Below, piece after piece: positions 30,928 to 40,900 of a stretch of DNA of 64,000 nucleotides (positions are counted from its first letter, which is position 1; the number at the start of each line of letters is the position of its first letter). Position numbers and translations under genes: made by a program. This DNA is from Cyanobium sp. GTDB taxonomy: Bacteria > Cyanobacteriota > Cyanobacteriia > PCC-6307 > Cyanobiaceae. The stretch spans positions 20,850-84,849 of the forward strand of contig BJHE01000005.1 of assembly GCA_014191755.1 (NCBI GenBank), in the 5' to 3' direction. The notes under the pieces are model-generated. The model did no database searches, was not told the DNA's origin, and saw only the letters and a list, made by a program, of their open reading frames with translations.

Positions 30928-31748
30928 GTCTCCTTGTTGGATTGTTCGATAGCGGCCTAGGCGGCCTCACCGTGCTGCGGCAGGTGCAGGCCCTCTACCC
31001 CCACACCCCCTGCCTCTACCTGGGCGACACGGCGCGGGTGCCCTACGGCCAGCGATCAACCCAGGAGATCCGAGCGATTGCCGCCGAGGTGGTGCACTGG
31101 CTGCGACAGCAGGGCGTTGATGTGTTGCTGATGGCCTGCAACACTTCCAACGCCCTCGCCCTCGATGTGGCGGTGGCAGAGGCGGGCGTGCCGGTGCTGG
31201 GCCTGATCGATAGCGTGGCCGCCGCCATCGATAGCGACCGGGTCGGCATCCTGGCCACCCCGGCCACCGCCGCCAGCGGGGCCTACCGCCGCGCCATCCA
31301 CGCCTGCCGTCCCTCCGCCCAGGTGAGGGAGGTGGGTTGCCCCGACTTTGTGCCCCTGATCGAGGCAGGGAACCTGGAGGTGCCGGAACTGCGGGAGGCG
31401 GCATCCGGCTACCTGGCTCCGCTGCTGGAGGACGGGGTCGACACGATCGTGCTGGGCTGCACCCACTACCCCCTGCTGAGGCCGCTACTCAGCTCGTTGC
31501 TCCCCCCGGACGTGCAGCTGGTGGATCCCGCCGTCGCCACGGGCCACCGACTCGGACCGTTGCTGGCCAGCCTGGGCGAATCCCCCGAGGCCGAGCGGGC
31601 AGCGGAGCCGGTGCTGTCCATTCCGGAGCGCACCACTTACTGCGTCACCGGGTCGGCCGAGGCCTTCGCCACGGCAGCCGCCACCTGGCTGGGACAGCGA
31701 CCCACCGTGCATGGGGTCAATCTGCAGTCCCCGGCCCGCATCCGATGA
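30924..31748 (+). CDS. murI: Glutamate racemase
   Basis: VGLFDSGLGGLTVLRQVQALYP, YLGDTARVPYGQRS, LLMACNTSNALALD, TIVLGCTHYPLLRPLL; 4-bp overlap with amidase. Confidence 0.93.
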   Translation: MSLLVGLFDSGLGGLTVLRQVQALYPHTPCLYLGDTARVPYGQRSTQEIRAIAAEVVHWLRQQGVDVLLMACNTSNALALDVAVAEAGVPVLGLIDSVAAAIDSDRVGILATPATAASGAYRRAIHACRPSAQVREVGCPDFVPLIEAGNLEVPELREAASGYLAPLLEDGVDTIVLGCTHYPLLRPLLSSLLPPDVQLVDPAVATGHRLGPLLASLGESPEAERAAEPVLSIPERTTYCVTGSAEAFATAAATWLGQRPTVHGVNLQSPARIR

Positions 31749-31785
31749 GTCGGGCCTCCTAGGATCACGCCACTGAGGAGGTCCC

Positions 31786-32757
31786 GTGACGACCGTTGCA
31801 GAGCTGCTTCAGCCGGTCGAGACCGACCTCGATGCCCTGCTGGCGGATTTGCGCGCCCTGATCGGCGCCGGCCATCCAATTCTTCAGGCTGCCGCCGAGC
31901 ATCTGTTCGCCGCTGGGGGGAAGCGCCTACGCCCCGGCATTGTGTTGTTGATCTCTCGGGCAATCGCCGCCGACGGCCAGCTCAGTTCGCGCCACCGGCG
32001 CCTGGCGGAGATCACCGAAATGATCCACACCGCCTCCCTGGTGCACGACGACGTGGTCGACGAGGCCGCCACCCGCCGAGGAGTGGCCACGGTGCATAGT
32101 CGCTTCAACCATCGCGTGGCTGTGCTGGCCGGCGATTTTCTCTTCGCCCAGGCCAGCTGGCACCTCGCCAACCTCGACGACCTGGAGGTAGTGAAGCTGC
32201 TCTCCCGGGTGATCATGGATCTGGCCGATGGAGAGATTCGCCAGGGCCTCTACCGCTATGACACCGGCCAGAGTTTCGAGACTTACCTCGAAAAGAGCTA
32301 TTGCAAAACCGCCTCGCTGATCGCGAACAGCGCCAGGGCCGCTGGCGTTCTCACTGGACTCCCCCAGGAGAGGCTGGAGGCTCTTCACCACTTCGGCCGT
32401 CAGTTCGGGCTGGCCTTCCAAGTGGTGGATGACATCCTCGATTTCACCGGCAGCGACCAGCAGCTCGGCAAGCCGGCCGCCAGTGATTTGGCCTCCGGCT
32501 ACCTCACGGCGCCCGCCCTGTATGCCCTTGAGGAGCGTCCGGCCCTCGCCGGCCTGATCGAGAGGGAGTTCTGCGAACCCGACGACCTGGAGCAGGCCCT
32601 CGAACTCGTCCGCGGCTGTGAGGCCATCCCCCGCTCCCGTGCCCTGGCTGAGGGCTTCGCCCGCGAAGCGCACCAGGCGATCGAGTGGCTCTCCCCTTCC
32701 GATCCCCGCAGTGCACTGCGGGCCCTGCCGGAATACGTATTGGGTAGGCTCTACTGA
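31786..32757 (+). CDS. Polyprenyl (solanesyl-type) diphosphate synthase
   Basis: GGKRLRPGIVLL, LVHDDVVDEAATRRGVATVHSRFNHRVAVLAGDFLFAQAS, FQVVDDILDFTGSDQQLGKPAASDL. Confidence 0.92.
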   Translation: MTTVAELLQPVETDLDALLADLRALIGAGHPILQAAAEHLFAAGGKRLRPGIVLLISRAIAADGQLSSRHRRLAEITEMIHTASLVHDDVVDEAATRRGVATVHSRFNHRVAVLAGDFLFAQASWHLANLDDLEVVKLLSRVIMDLADGEIRQGLYRYDTGQSFETYLEKSYCKTASLIANSARAAGVLTGLPQERLEALHHFGRQFGLAFQVVDDILDFTGSDQQLGKPAASDLASGYLTAPALYALEERPALAGLIEREFCEPDDLEQALELVRGCEAIPRSRALAEGFAREAHQAIEWLSPSDPRSALRALPEYVLGRLY

Positions 32758-32841
32758 GGTTGATCTCCGTACTTTCGGGTTCGGTTTCCGGGTCCGCTCT
32801 CGTCCAGACTTCTGAATGAGTAGCTGTCGGGGCAACGTTCA

Positions 32842-33839
32842 ATGCCCGACTGGCCCCTTCCGGCCGATGAGTCGGCCCGTATGGAGAACCTGAGGAGTTT
32901 CTTCATCCTCGACAGCCAGTCCGACGAGAACTTCGACCGGATCACTCGGCTCGCGAGCGAGATGCTGGGCCTCCCGGTCGCCCTGATCTCGCTGGTCGAT
33001 GAGGATCGCCAGTGGTTCCTCTCCAGGTCGGCGTCGATGTGACCCAGACGGGGCGTGAGGTGGCCTTCTGCGCCCACGCCATCTGCGGCGATGAGGTAAT
33101 TGTGGTGGCAGGCGCCCAAAACGATGAGCGCTTCCGTCCCAACCCTCTGGTCACGGGGCATCCCCACATCCGCTTCTACGCGGTAGCGCCACTGCACACG
33201 GGCCAGGGCCGCAACATCGGCACGCTCTGCGTAATCGGTACCGAACCCCGGGGGCTGTCGGAGCAGGAGGCTGGCCTGCTCAGCGAACTGGCCTCCCTGG
33301 CCACGCATCAGATCGAGATGCGGCGCCTCACTTACCTCTGCTCCATCACCGGCCTGCCCAAACGCAGGCCCTTCTTCGAGGCCGGAGAACAGGAGTTTCA
33401 CCGTATCTGGCGCCAGGACAGCCCCTTGTCGATCCTGCTGTTCGACATCGACCATTTCCGCTCGATCAGCGAACGGTTTAGCCGGGAGCAGTCGGAGCGT
33501 GCCCTGGTCCAGGTGGCCGGGACGATCGCCGCGAAGCTGCGCCGCATCGATGTGCTGGCGCGGGTCGTCGGGGATGAGTTTGCGGCGGTGCTCCCCGCTT
33601 CTGATCAACTGGGGGCCATGACGGTGGCCGAGTCCATCCGCAGCGAGATCGTTGCCACCGGGGTCCGGATCGACGGATCCCTGCACCCCCTCAGCGTCAG
33701 TGTCGGCGTCGCCGAGCTGTCCGACGCGGATGGCAGCTTCTCTGACCTGTTTCAGCGCACCAACGAAGCCCTGACCCGGGCGAAGCTGGAGGGCCGCAAC
33801 CGAAGCATCACCGCCCTGACGCCGGCAGCTCTGGCCTGA
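32842..33839 (+). pseudogene. GAF-GGDEF protein split by a -1 frameshift near 33026
   Basis: Frame 1 DQRIT...LISLVDEDRQWFLSR runs to a stop; the next frame continues VGVDVTQTGREVAFCAHAICGDEVIVV...FDIDHFRSISERFSREQSERALVQVAGTIAAKLRRIDVLARVVGDEFAAVL. Confidence 0.82.
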
Positions 33840-33846
33840 CTCGCGA

Positions 33847-36180
33847 TCAGCGCGAGAGGGCGGCATGGCCCCGCTTCAGGGCCTTGACGAGGGCGGATTC
33901 GTCAATCGGTTTGCTCAGGAAGTCGTCCATGCCGCTCTCGAAGGCGAGGCTGCGGTCTCCGGGCATGGCATGGGAGGTGACGGCCACGATCCAGGGCCGG
34001 TGCGGCTTCGGCTGGTGGCTGCGGATTCGGCGGGTGGCCGTCAGGCCATCGAGCCCGGGCATGCTCAGGTCCATCAGGATCACGTCGGGATCCAGGCGGC
34101 GCTGGACCTCCACCACCTCGATCCCGTCGTCCACGAACTCGGCGCTGTAGCCGAGGCGCCGCAGCATCAGGTCGCAGACCCGGCGATTCACGATGTTGTC
34201 CTCGGCCACCAGGATCCGCAGGGGGTGCAGGCGGGCGAAGTCATCTCCTGGGGCTGGCACCTCGTCCTGGGCCGCCATGGCCACGGGAAGGGTGGTGGTG
34301 GTGTCCGTCTGTCGGCACAGGGCCGTGCGCAGGGCCTGGCGGAGGGAAGCCTGCTTGATCGGCTTGCGCAGGAGAATTCCCCCAGAGGCGGTGGGGGGCT
34401 CCCCCTGGAGCGAATCGCACACCACCAGCGGCAGATCGGCGCCATGGCGATGGCCCAGGATCACCCCATTGGCGTCGTCTCCGGGGAAGCCCCCCGGCGA
34501 GGGCGTCACTGGCCGATCGATGATCGCCAGGTCGAAGCGGTTGCCGTCGAGCAGGGTCTCGAGCTCCGAGCGGTTTGAGGCGAGCCTGGCCGTGCCGCCT
34601 TCGCGTTCGATCTCGGTGCGAAGCACCCGCCGGTTCGGCTCACTGGCGCTCACCACCAGCAGGTTCCGCCGAGCCAGGAACTGAATCCCCTCCGCCACAG
34701 GCTGAGAAAGCTCCCGGAGAGAAACGTCGCCTGGCGCCCCTTCCTTCGGCAGGATCAAGGGGAGCGAGAGCACCAAGCGTGTGCCCTCTCCCGCTTCGCT
34801 GTCCACCTCGAGCGCACCGCCCAGTGCCTGGGCCAGCCGCTGGCTGATGGCTAGCCCCAGCCCGCTGCCGGAGGGCTGGGGTGAGTCGCTGGTCTCCAGC
34901 CGGTCGAAGGGCAGAAACAGCCGCTCACGTTCGGCGGGAGGGATTCCGGGGCCGGTGTCGCGCACGGCGAACTCCAGCCGTGCCTGATCCGTAGGCTCGT
35001 GCACACCGATCACCGAAAGCTCCACCTCGCCCTGCTGGGTGAACTTCACGGCGTTGTTCACCAGATTGAGCAGGATCTGGCGCAGGCGCAGGGCATCGGT
35101 TTCGATTCTCTCGGGCACCCCGTCGGCGATTATCAGCGTCAGTTCGAGTGCGCGTTCATGGGCCTGGGGAGCGCACAGATCGATCACCTCTTCGAGCAGG
35201 GGCCGCAGGGTTGATGTCTCCTGGCAGAGCCGCAGGGAGCCAGCATCGATCGCCGAGAAATCGAGGATGTCGTTGAGGATGGTCAGCAGGGACTGGGCCG
35301 AGGTTCGAACGGTGTCCAGGCATTCCCGCTGCCGCTCGGAGAGCTGGCTACCCAGCACAATCGTAGTGAGTCCGATCACGGCGTTGAGGGGCGTGCGAAT
35401 CTCATGGCTCACGGTTGCCAGGAAGGTGCTCCTGGCCCGGCTGGCGGCCTCGGCGGCGGCCTGCTCCGCCAGTTCCCGGGAACGTGTGAATTCCTCGATC
35501 GCGCGGGCCTGGGTCTGCAGGGATCGCCAGCGACCCTGGGCCGACAGGGCGGCCAGCAGCGCGCTGCCCACCAGGGCCAGGCTGAGGCGCAGTGGCTGCA
35601 GGTATCCGTGCAGGTGCGCCAGGCAGATGTCGATGCCGACGACCCCGGCGATGCGGCCGGATCCATCGCGGAAGGGAGCGAAACTGCTGAGGAAGGTCCC
35701 CCAGCGATCGGTGTAGGGGTCCCGGCTGAGGGTGGCCTCTCCGCTGCCAAGGGCCTCCCGTGCCGCCGTGGGGGCGTCGTCGTAGAGCTCACCGATCCCC
35801 GCCACGCTGGTGGTGTCCCCGGAATTGCGCACGAAGCGGCTGCTGTCGACGACGAGGCGTGGACCCTTGGGCCCAGGGGTCATGGTGTGTGCGTAGTATA
35901 ATTGCGGTACGGATCGGCTTATCTGCAGCAGCGGAATGGCGGTCCGGCGATAATTCGCACTGTCCATTTGCTCCGTTCGGGTGAGAGAGGCATGCAGCCG
36001 GCTCTCAATCTGATTGGCAACCAGAGTTGCGTTCTGGCGGATCTGGCTGCGGATCTGGTCCAGTGGCGCCTCCTGTGCAGTCCGGTAGGTGAAGACCAAT
36101 CCGGTGGCCGCCACCGAGAAGATCGAAAGTCCGGTGAGAGCCGCTTCGCGGAGCCGTGAACCTGCGGTGGAGAGCCTCAT
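33847..36180 (-). CDS. Membrane hybrid histidine kinase: Cache-like sensor, HisKA, HATPase, degenerate receiver, receiver
   Basis: FLATVSHEIRTPLNAVIGLTTIVLG (H-box), HATPase VRDTGPGIPPAERERLF, RILVAEDNIVNRRVCDLMLRRLGY...DVILMDLSMPGLDGL. Likely start MRLSTAGSRLREAAL at 36180. Confidence 0.88.
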   Translation of the reverse strand: MRLSTAGSRLREAALTGLSIFSVAATGLVFTYRTAQEAPLDQIRSQIRQNATLVANQIESRLHASLTRTEQMDSANYRRTAIPLLQISRSVPQLYYAHTMTPGPKGPRLVVDSSRFVRNSGDTTSVAGIGELYDDAPTAAREALGSGEATLSRDPYTDRWGTFLSSFAPFRDGSGRIAGVVGIDICLAHLHGYLQPLRLSLALVGSALLAALSAQGRWRSLQTQARAIEEFTRSRELAEQAAAEAASRARSTFLATVSHEIRTPLNAVIGLTTIVLGSQLSERQRECLDTVRTSAQSLLTILNDILDFSAIDAGSLRLCQETSTLRPLLEEVIDLCAPQAHERALELTLIIADGVPERIETDALRLRQILLNLVNNAVKFTQQGEVELSVIGVHEPTDQARLEFAVRDTGPGIPPAERERLFLPFDRLETSDSPQPSGSGLGLAISQRLAQALGGALEVDSEAGEGTRLVLSLPLILPKEGAPGDVSLRELSQPVAEGIQFLARRNLLVVSASEPNRRVLRTEIEREGGTARLASNRSELETLLDGNRFDLAIIDRPVTPSPGGFPGDDANGVILGHRHGADLPLVVCDSLQGEPPTASGGILLRKPIKQASLRQALRTALCRQTDTTTTLPVAMAAQDEVPAPGDDFARLHPLRILVAEDNIVNRRVCDLMLRRLGYSAEFVDDGIEVVEVQRRLDPDVILMDLSMPGLDGLTATRRIRSHQPKPHRPWIVAVTSHAMPGDRSLAFESGMDDFLSKPIDESALVKALKRGHAALSR

Positions 36181-36390
36181 CGTCTCTTCTGCATTGTCTC
36201 TTCTGCGGCGGATCGGAAGGCAAGGAACGGAACGCAGGGCGGGACTCGGGTCCCAGGGAGGGTCTGTTTGCAACCTAGGCCTATATCCCGAGCGACCCAC
36301 CGGGCACGCCCCCTCCACGGCCTGAGGCCAGAAGGCCAACAACGGAATCCACCCTATGATCAGGGTTGGTCCCTTCCCAAGACACCCTCC

Positions 36391-36699
36391 ATGTCGCCGC
36401 CCGTTCGGGTGATCGAGCCTGCAGGACTCCTCGACGCGGCGAGCGGCCATGCACTGAGGGGCGAGGTGATCCAGGCGATCGCGACCGGGTCAACCTCGAT
36501 CGTGATCGACATGAAGGGGCTGACTTTCATGGACAGCAGCGGTTTCGGAGCCCTGGTGATGGCCCTCAAGAAGGCCCGGGAAGCCGGGTGCCGGCTGGTA
36601 CTGCAGGATCTGAACCCCCAGGTGCGGCTCGTGCTGGAACTCACCGGTACGGATCGGGTGTTCGAGATCGTTGCCTCTGGCTCCGAGTCGGCTAGCTGA
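36391..36699 (+). CDS. STAS-domain protein (anti-sigma-factor antagonist, SpoIIAA/RsbV-like)
   Basis: RVIEPAGLLDAASGHALRGEVIQAIATGSTSIVIDMKGLTFMDSSGFGALVMALKKAREAGCRLVLQDLNPQVRLVLELTGTDRVFEI. ATG 36391. Confidence 0.9.
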   Translation: MSPPVRVIEPAGLLDAASGHALRGEVIQAIATGSTSIVIDMKGLTFMDSSGFGALVMALKKAREAGCRLVLQDLNPQVRLVLELTGTDRVFEIVASGSESAS

Positions 36700-36712
36700 A
36701 GCGACCGTTGCC

Positions 36713-37888
36713 TCACAAAAAACGGGCCCGCACCAGGGCGTAATCGTCGGTGAAACAGATGCAACCACTAAGCCGCCGTACCCGCTGCACCAACCGCTCC
36801 AGTCCATCGCCGGCGGCGATCTCGTTCGCATCAATCCCGTCGATGAAGGCCGGCAGGTTCCAGATCTCGCCATTGGGCCGGCTCACTTCATAGATGCCGT
36901 CGCTGTAGACCAGCAGCGTGGTGCCCGGGGGTACTGCCACGCTCGCCTGACGGTAGATGGAGTCATCGAACAGACCCACGGCCATCCCACGGGTGGAGAG
37001 CTGGAGCAGCTCCCCAGCCATTCCGGGCATCGGGAACAGCAGGGCGGGTGGATGGCCACCGCTCGCGTACCGCAGTTCCCTGCGGGAGGGCTGATAGATG
37101 CCGCACCACAAGGTGAGGTAGCGATCCTCCTGCCCTTCCATCTGGAACAAACGGTTGAGCGCGAGGGCAAGGGTTTCGGGGCGTTCCGGATCGAGATCGA
37201 TTCCGCCGCTGCGCAGCAGGTTCAGGATCGAGATCGATGGCAGGGCGGCCGCCAGTCCATGGCCTGAGACATCCAGCAGATAGAGAAGTAGGTGGTCCTC
37301 GTCGAGCCAGAGGAAATCAAAGCCGTCGCCACCGAGCTGGCTGGAGGGACAGAACAGCGAATCAATCCGGACGGAGGGCGACTCCAGGGGTTTTGGCAGC
37401 AGGTCTGCCACATACCGGGCCGCTTCGGCCAGTTCGCCATCCAGGCGGGCCTTCTGCTGCTGCAGATCCTGGGAGAGCACACGCAGCTGCTCATTGGCAT
37501 TGTGGAGCCGCAGCCCGGAGCGCACCCGGGCCAGCAGCTCCTCGGGATCGACGGGCTTGCTGAGGAAATCGTCGGCACCTGCGTCAAGACCCCGCACCCG
37601 GTCCTGAACCTGGGAGCGTGAGGTGAGCAGGATGAAGTAGGCACTGGCCAGCTGGGGATCCTCCCTGACGCGCCAGCACACTTCCAGCCCGTCCATTCCC
37701 TCCATCAACCAGTCGCAGAGGATCACCTCCGGGTGAAGCGAGCGGGCGAGATCCAGACCCTCATTCCCGCTAGGGGCCTCGCGGACGCGGTAGCCCTGCT
37801 GCTCCAGCCGGGTGCGCAGGATTCGGGAATGGATGCGGTCGTCATCCACCAGCAGGATCGAGGGCGAGTCGGCGGCAGAGACATCCAT
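36713..37888 (-). CDS. Response regulator with PP2C/SpoIIE phosphatase output (RsbU-like)
   Basis: Receiver SILLVDDDRIHSRILRTRLEQQGYRV...VILCDWLMEGMDGLEV...LSKPVDPEELLARV; SpoIIE LGGDGFDFLWLDEDHLLLYLLDVSGHGLAAAL...SGGHPPALL...DDYALVRARF. Confidence 0.9.
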   Translation of the reverse strand: MDVSAADSPSILLVDDDRIHSRILRTRLEQQGYRVREAPSGNEGLDLARSLHPEVILCDWLMEGMDGLEVCWRVREDPQLASAYFILLTSRSQVQDRVRGLDAGADDFLSKPVDPEELLARVRSGLRLHNANEQLRVLSQDLQQQKARLDGELAEAARYVADLLPKPLESPSVRIDSLFCPSSQLGGDGFDFLWLDEDHLLLYLLDVSGHGLAAALPSISILNLLRSGGIDLDPERPETLALALNRLFQMEGQEDRYLTLWCGIYQPSRRELRYASGGHPPALLFPMPGMAGELLQLSTRGMAVGLFDDSIYRQASVAVPPGTTLLVYSDGIYEVSRPNGEIWNLPAFIDGIDANEIAAGDGLERLVQRVRRLSGCICFTDDYALVRARFL

Positions 37889-37924
37889 GCGGGACGATTG
37901 GAGCGGAACAGGGAATGGGGCCAC

Positions 37925-40900
37925 TCAGCCGAGGACGCCAGAGGGGCGACGTCGTCGCAAGGCCTCCGTCACCCTTCCGGATTCCTGCAGCAACTGGTCG
38001 ATCGACTCGTGCGGCCAGGGGGCCGCGGTGTCGCGCAGCGCATCCTCCACGTCCCGGCAGAAGGCTGCCAGCCTCAGGGCCCCGAGGCTGGCGCTGGGCG
38101 AGCGCAGGGCATGAGCGGCCGTTCCGATCTTCGCGGCATCGCCGGTGGGGAGGGCCCTCACGATTGCGCCCACCCGCTGCATCGCATCCTCGAGGTAGAG
38201 GTCGACCAGTTCGGCCACAGCGGCTTCCCCCTCGCTGCCCACCAGGTCAACCAACTCCCGCCAGACAGCTGGATCGATGGGCTCCTCTCCCGGAGGAGCT
38301 TCCCTGCCTTCCCGGGCAGAGGGGCCCGCATCGACGGCCGCCCGGGGCTCCTGATGGGTCTGGTAACGCTCGAGGGACTGGCGCAGAGCCTCCAGGGAGA
38401 TGGGTTTGCTCACGAAGTCGTCCATGCCGGCGGACAGGCAGGCCTGGCGGTCCTTGGCGCGGGCATGGGCGGTCATGGCGATGATCCAGGGCTGGCGTCC
38501 GTCCAGGCTGCGGATGCGCTGGGTGGCCTCAAAACCATCAATCCCCGGCATCTGGATGTCCATGAAGACCACGTCGTAGGGGCGTTGGCTCAGGGCTTCG
38601 AGGGCCTCCTGGCCACCGGCCGCCACATCGCCGCCCCGGTACCCCAGCTGGTGCAGCAGCTGCAGCGCCAGCCGGCGGTTGACTGCGATGTCCTCCACCA
38701 CCAGGATGCTCAGGGGAAGGTGCTGGGCCAGTGGCACGGGAGTCGCGCCTCTGCTTGCTTCCCCACTCCAGGGAGGTACGCCGGGTGGCGGGGGGACTGG
38801 GGCTTCGGGTGAGCGGGGAGCCTGCTCCGGGAGCAGTTGCCGCACGACGGCACCGGCGAGCTGCACCTGACGGACCGGCTTGCCCACCAGCACCGGATCA
38901 CCCAGTCCGAGGGCGGAAACCTCTTCGGGACGAACGCCCCGGGCGGCCAGCATGATCGAAGGTGTCGTCGCCGCACCGGCATCCCGCAGCCGTCGCCCCG
39001 TGGCCTCTCTCCTGTCGGGCGCCAGCAGCTGGTCGTCGATCACCACCAGGGAGAATCCGCCTTCCGACTCTCCGGGCGGTCCGCCCTTGTCACAGGAGCC
39101 AACCACGGCCAGGCCCAGGCCCTCCAGCTGCTGGGCGATGCATTCGCCGTACCCCGCGTCTGCCACCATCACCAACGCCCTGTAGCCCCGCAGCTCCGCC
39201 ATCGGCAGGCAGCAGTCCTCTCGGGAAGCGTGGTCCACCCCCAGCCGCACCTGGAACGTGAAGGTGGAGCCGACACCCTCCTGGGATGTCAAGCCGATGT
39301 CCCCCTCCATGCGCAGGCAGAGACTGCGGCAGATCGCCAGTCCAAGTCCGGTGCCTCCGAAGCGACGGGCCATCGAGGAGTCGGTCTGGCTGAAGGGACG
39401 GAAAAGCAGGTGAAGGCGATCGGCGGGGATGCCGATGCCGCTGTCGCGCACCTCGAAATCGAGAACGAAGGTTTCGCGCTCGCCAGGGGAGGTGGGCAGC
39501 GGCTGACCGCTCACCGCCACCACCACCGAGCCGGCTGGCGTGAACTTCACCGCATTGCTGAGCAGGTTCCATAAGATCTGCTGCAGGCGTGTGCGATCGC
39601 CAACCACATGGGTGGGAAGGCATCTGGGGAAGAGGTAGTAGAGATCCAGATCTTTCTCGAGCGCCTGCGGGGCCATCAGATCGAGGGCCTCCTCAATGCA
39701 GACCCGCAGATCGAAGACCTCTTCCTCCAACTCCAGATTGCCCGATTCGATCTTGGAGAAGTCAAGGATGTCGTTGATGATCCTTAGCAGGGAATCGGTG
39801 CTGGTTTTGATGATGTTGACATAGTCTTTCTGGATTGGGTCGAGTTCGGTATTCGCCAGAAGTCCGCTCATGCCCATGATGGCGTTCATCGGTGTGCGGA
39901 TCTCATGGCTCATGGTGGCTAAGAAGGTGTCCTTGGCTTCGTTGGCCTGCTCCGCGGCCTGTTTGGCGGCCAGCAGTACTTCGTTGCGCCATGTCAGCAG
40001 CTGGGCCTCCTGGATTTCCTTCTCCAGGATCGCCGCCTGGGTGAGGGCGATGGCGAATTTGGCGGCAAGATTGCCCAGCAGTTCGCCATCCTCCTCCTCC
40101 CAGTTCTTGACGCCAACCCAGGGGTGGAGGATCAGGCAACCCCAGGCCCTCGCACCGGTCACGATCGGTGCCACCATCGCTTCGAAGGGTTGATGCTCAC
40201 AGAGCAGGGCGAAACGAAGGCCGGGCTCCTCCTCTTCCGCAGGTCCCGGGTCCTTGAGAATCTTCCGAACCTGGCCATCGGCCAGGGTTTCCACCAGGCT
40301 CGGGCTCAGGCCCGGCTCCCCAAGTTTCTGACCATGGAGCCGGGGCGCGTTGCCGCAGGGGATGTCCTCGACCACCGTGGCGACGACGGACGGTTCGGTG
40401 GGAGAGTGATCGAACCGCAGGAGCATGATCCGCTCGGCATTCAGCAGATCGCGGATCCGCGGACAGGTGGCGGCGATGCGCTCCTCCAGGGGGCCGCTGC
40501 CGCGGATCATCTCGCCGATCTCCTTCACGACCGTCAGGCGGCGGAGCTGCTGCACGAGACCGTCTTCACGCCGCCGTCGCTGGTTGATGTCCTGCAGGGT
40601 GCCCACCAGTCGCAGGGCCCGCCCGGTGGTTTCCCGCTCCACCACCCGGCCGCGATCGAGCATCCATCGCCAGGCACCCTCGCGGGTTCGCCACCTCAAC
40701 TCACAGGCATAAAAGGGGGTTTCGCCCTGCAGGTGAGCCTGGAGGCCGGCATGCATCCGGTCGAGATCCTCAGGATGAATCAGTTGATCCCGCAGGTCAC
40801 CGTCACCGGGCAGATCCTCCGGCGCGTAGCCGATCAGCTGGAACCAGCGTTCACTTCGCTCCACATGGCCGTTGGAGAGATTCCAGTCCCAGAGGCCCTC

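Noticed and set aside
37733-38812. 359-aa plus-strand ORF
   Set aside because: Antisense to the RR-PP2C and hybrid kinase genes; no domain motifs.
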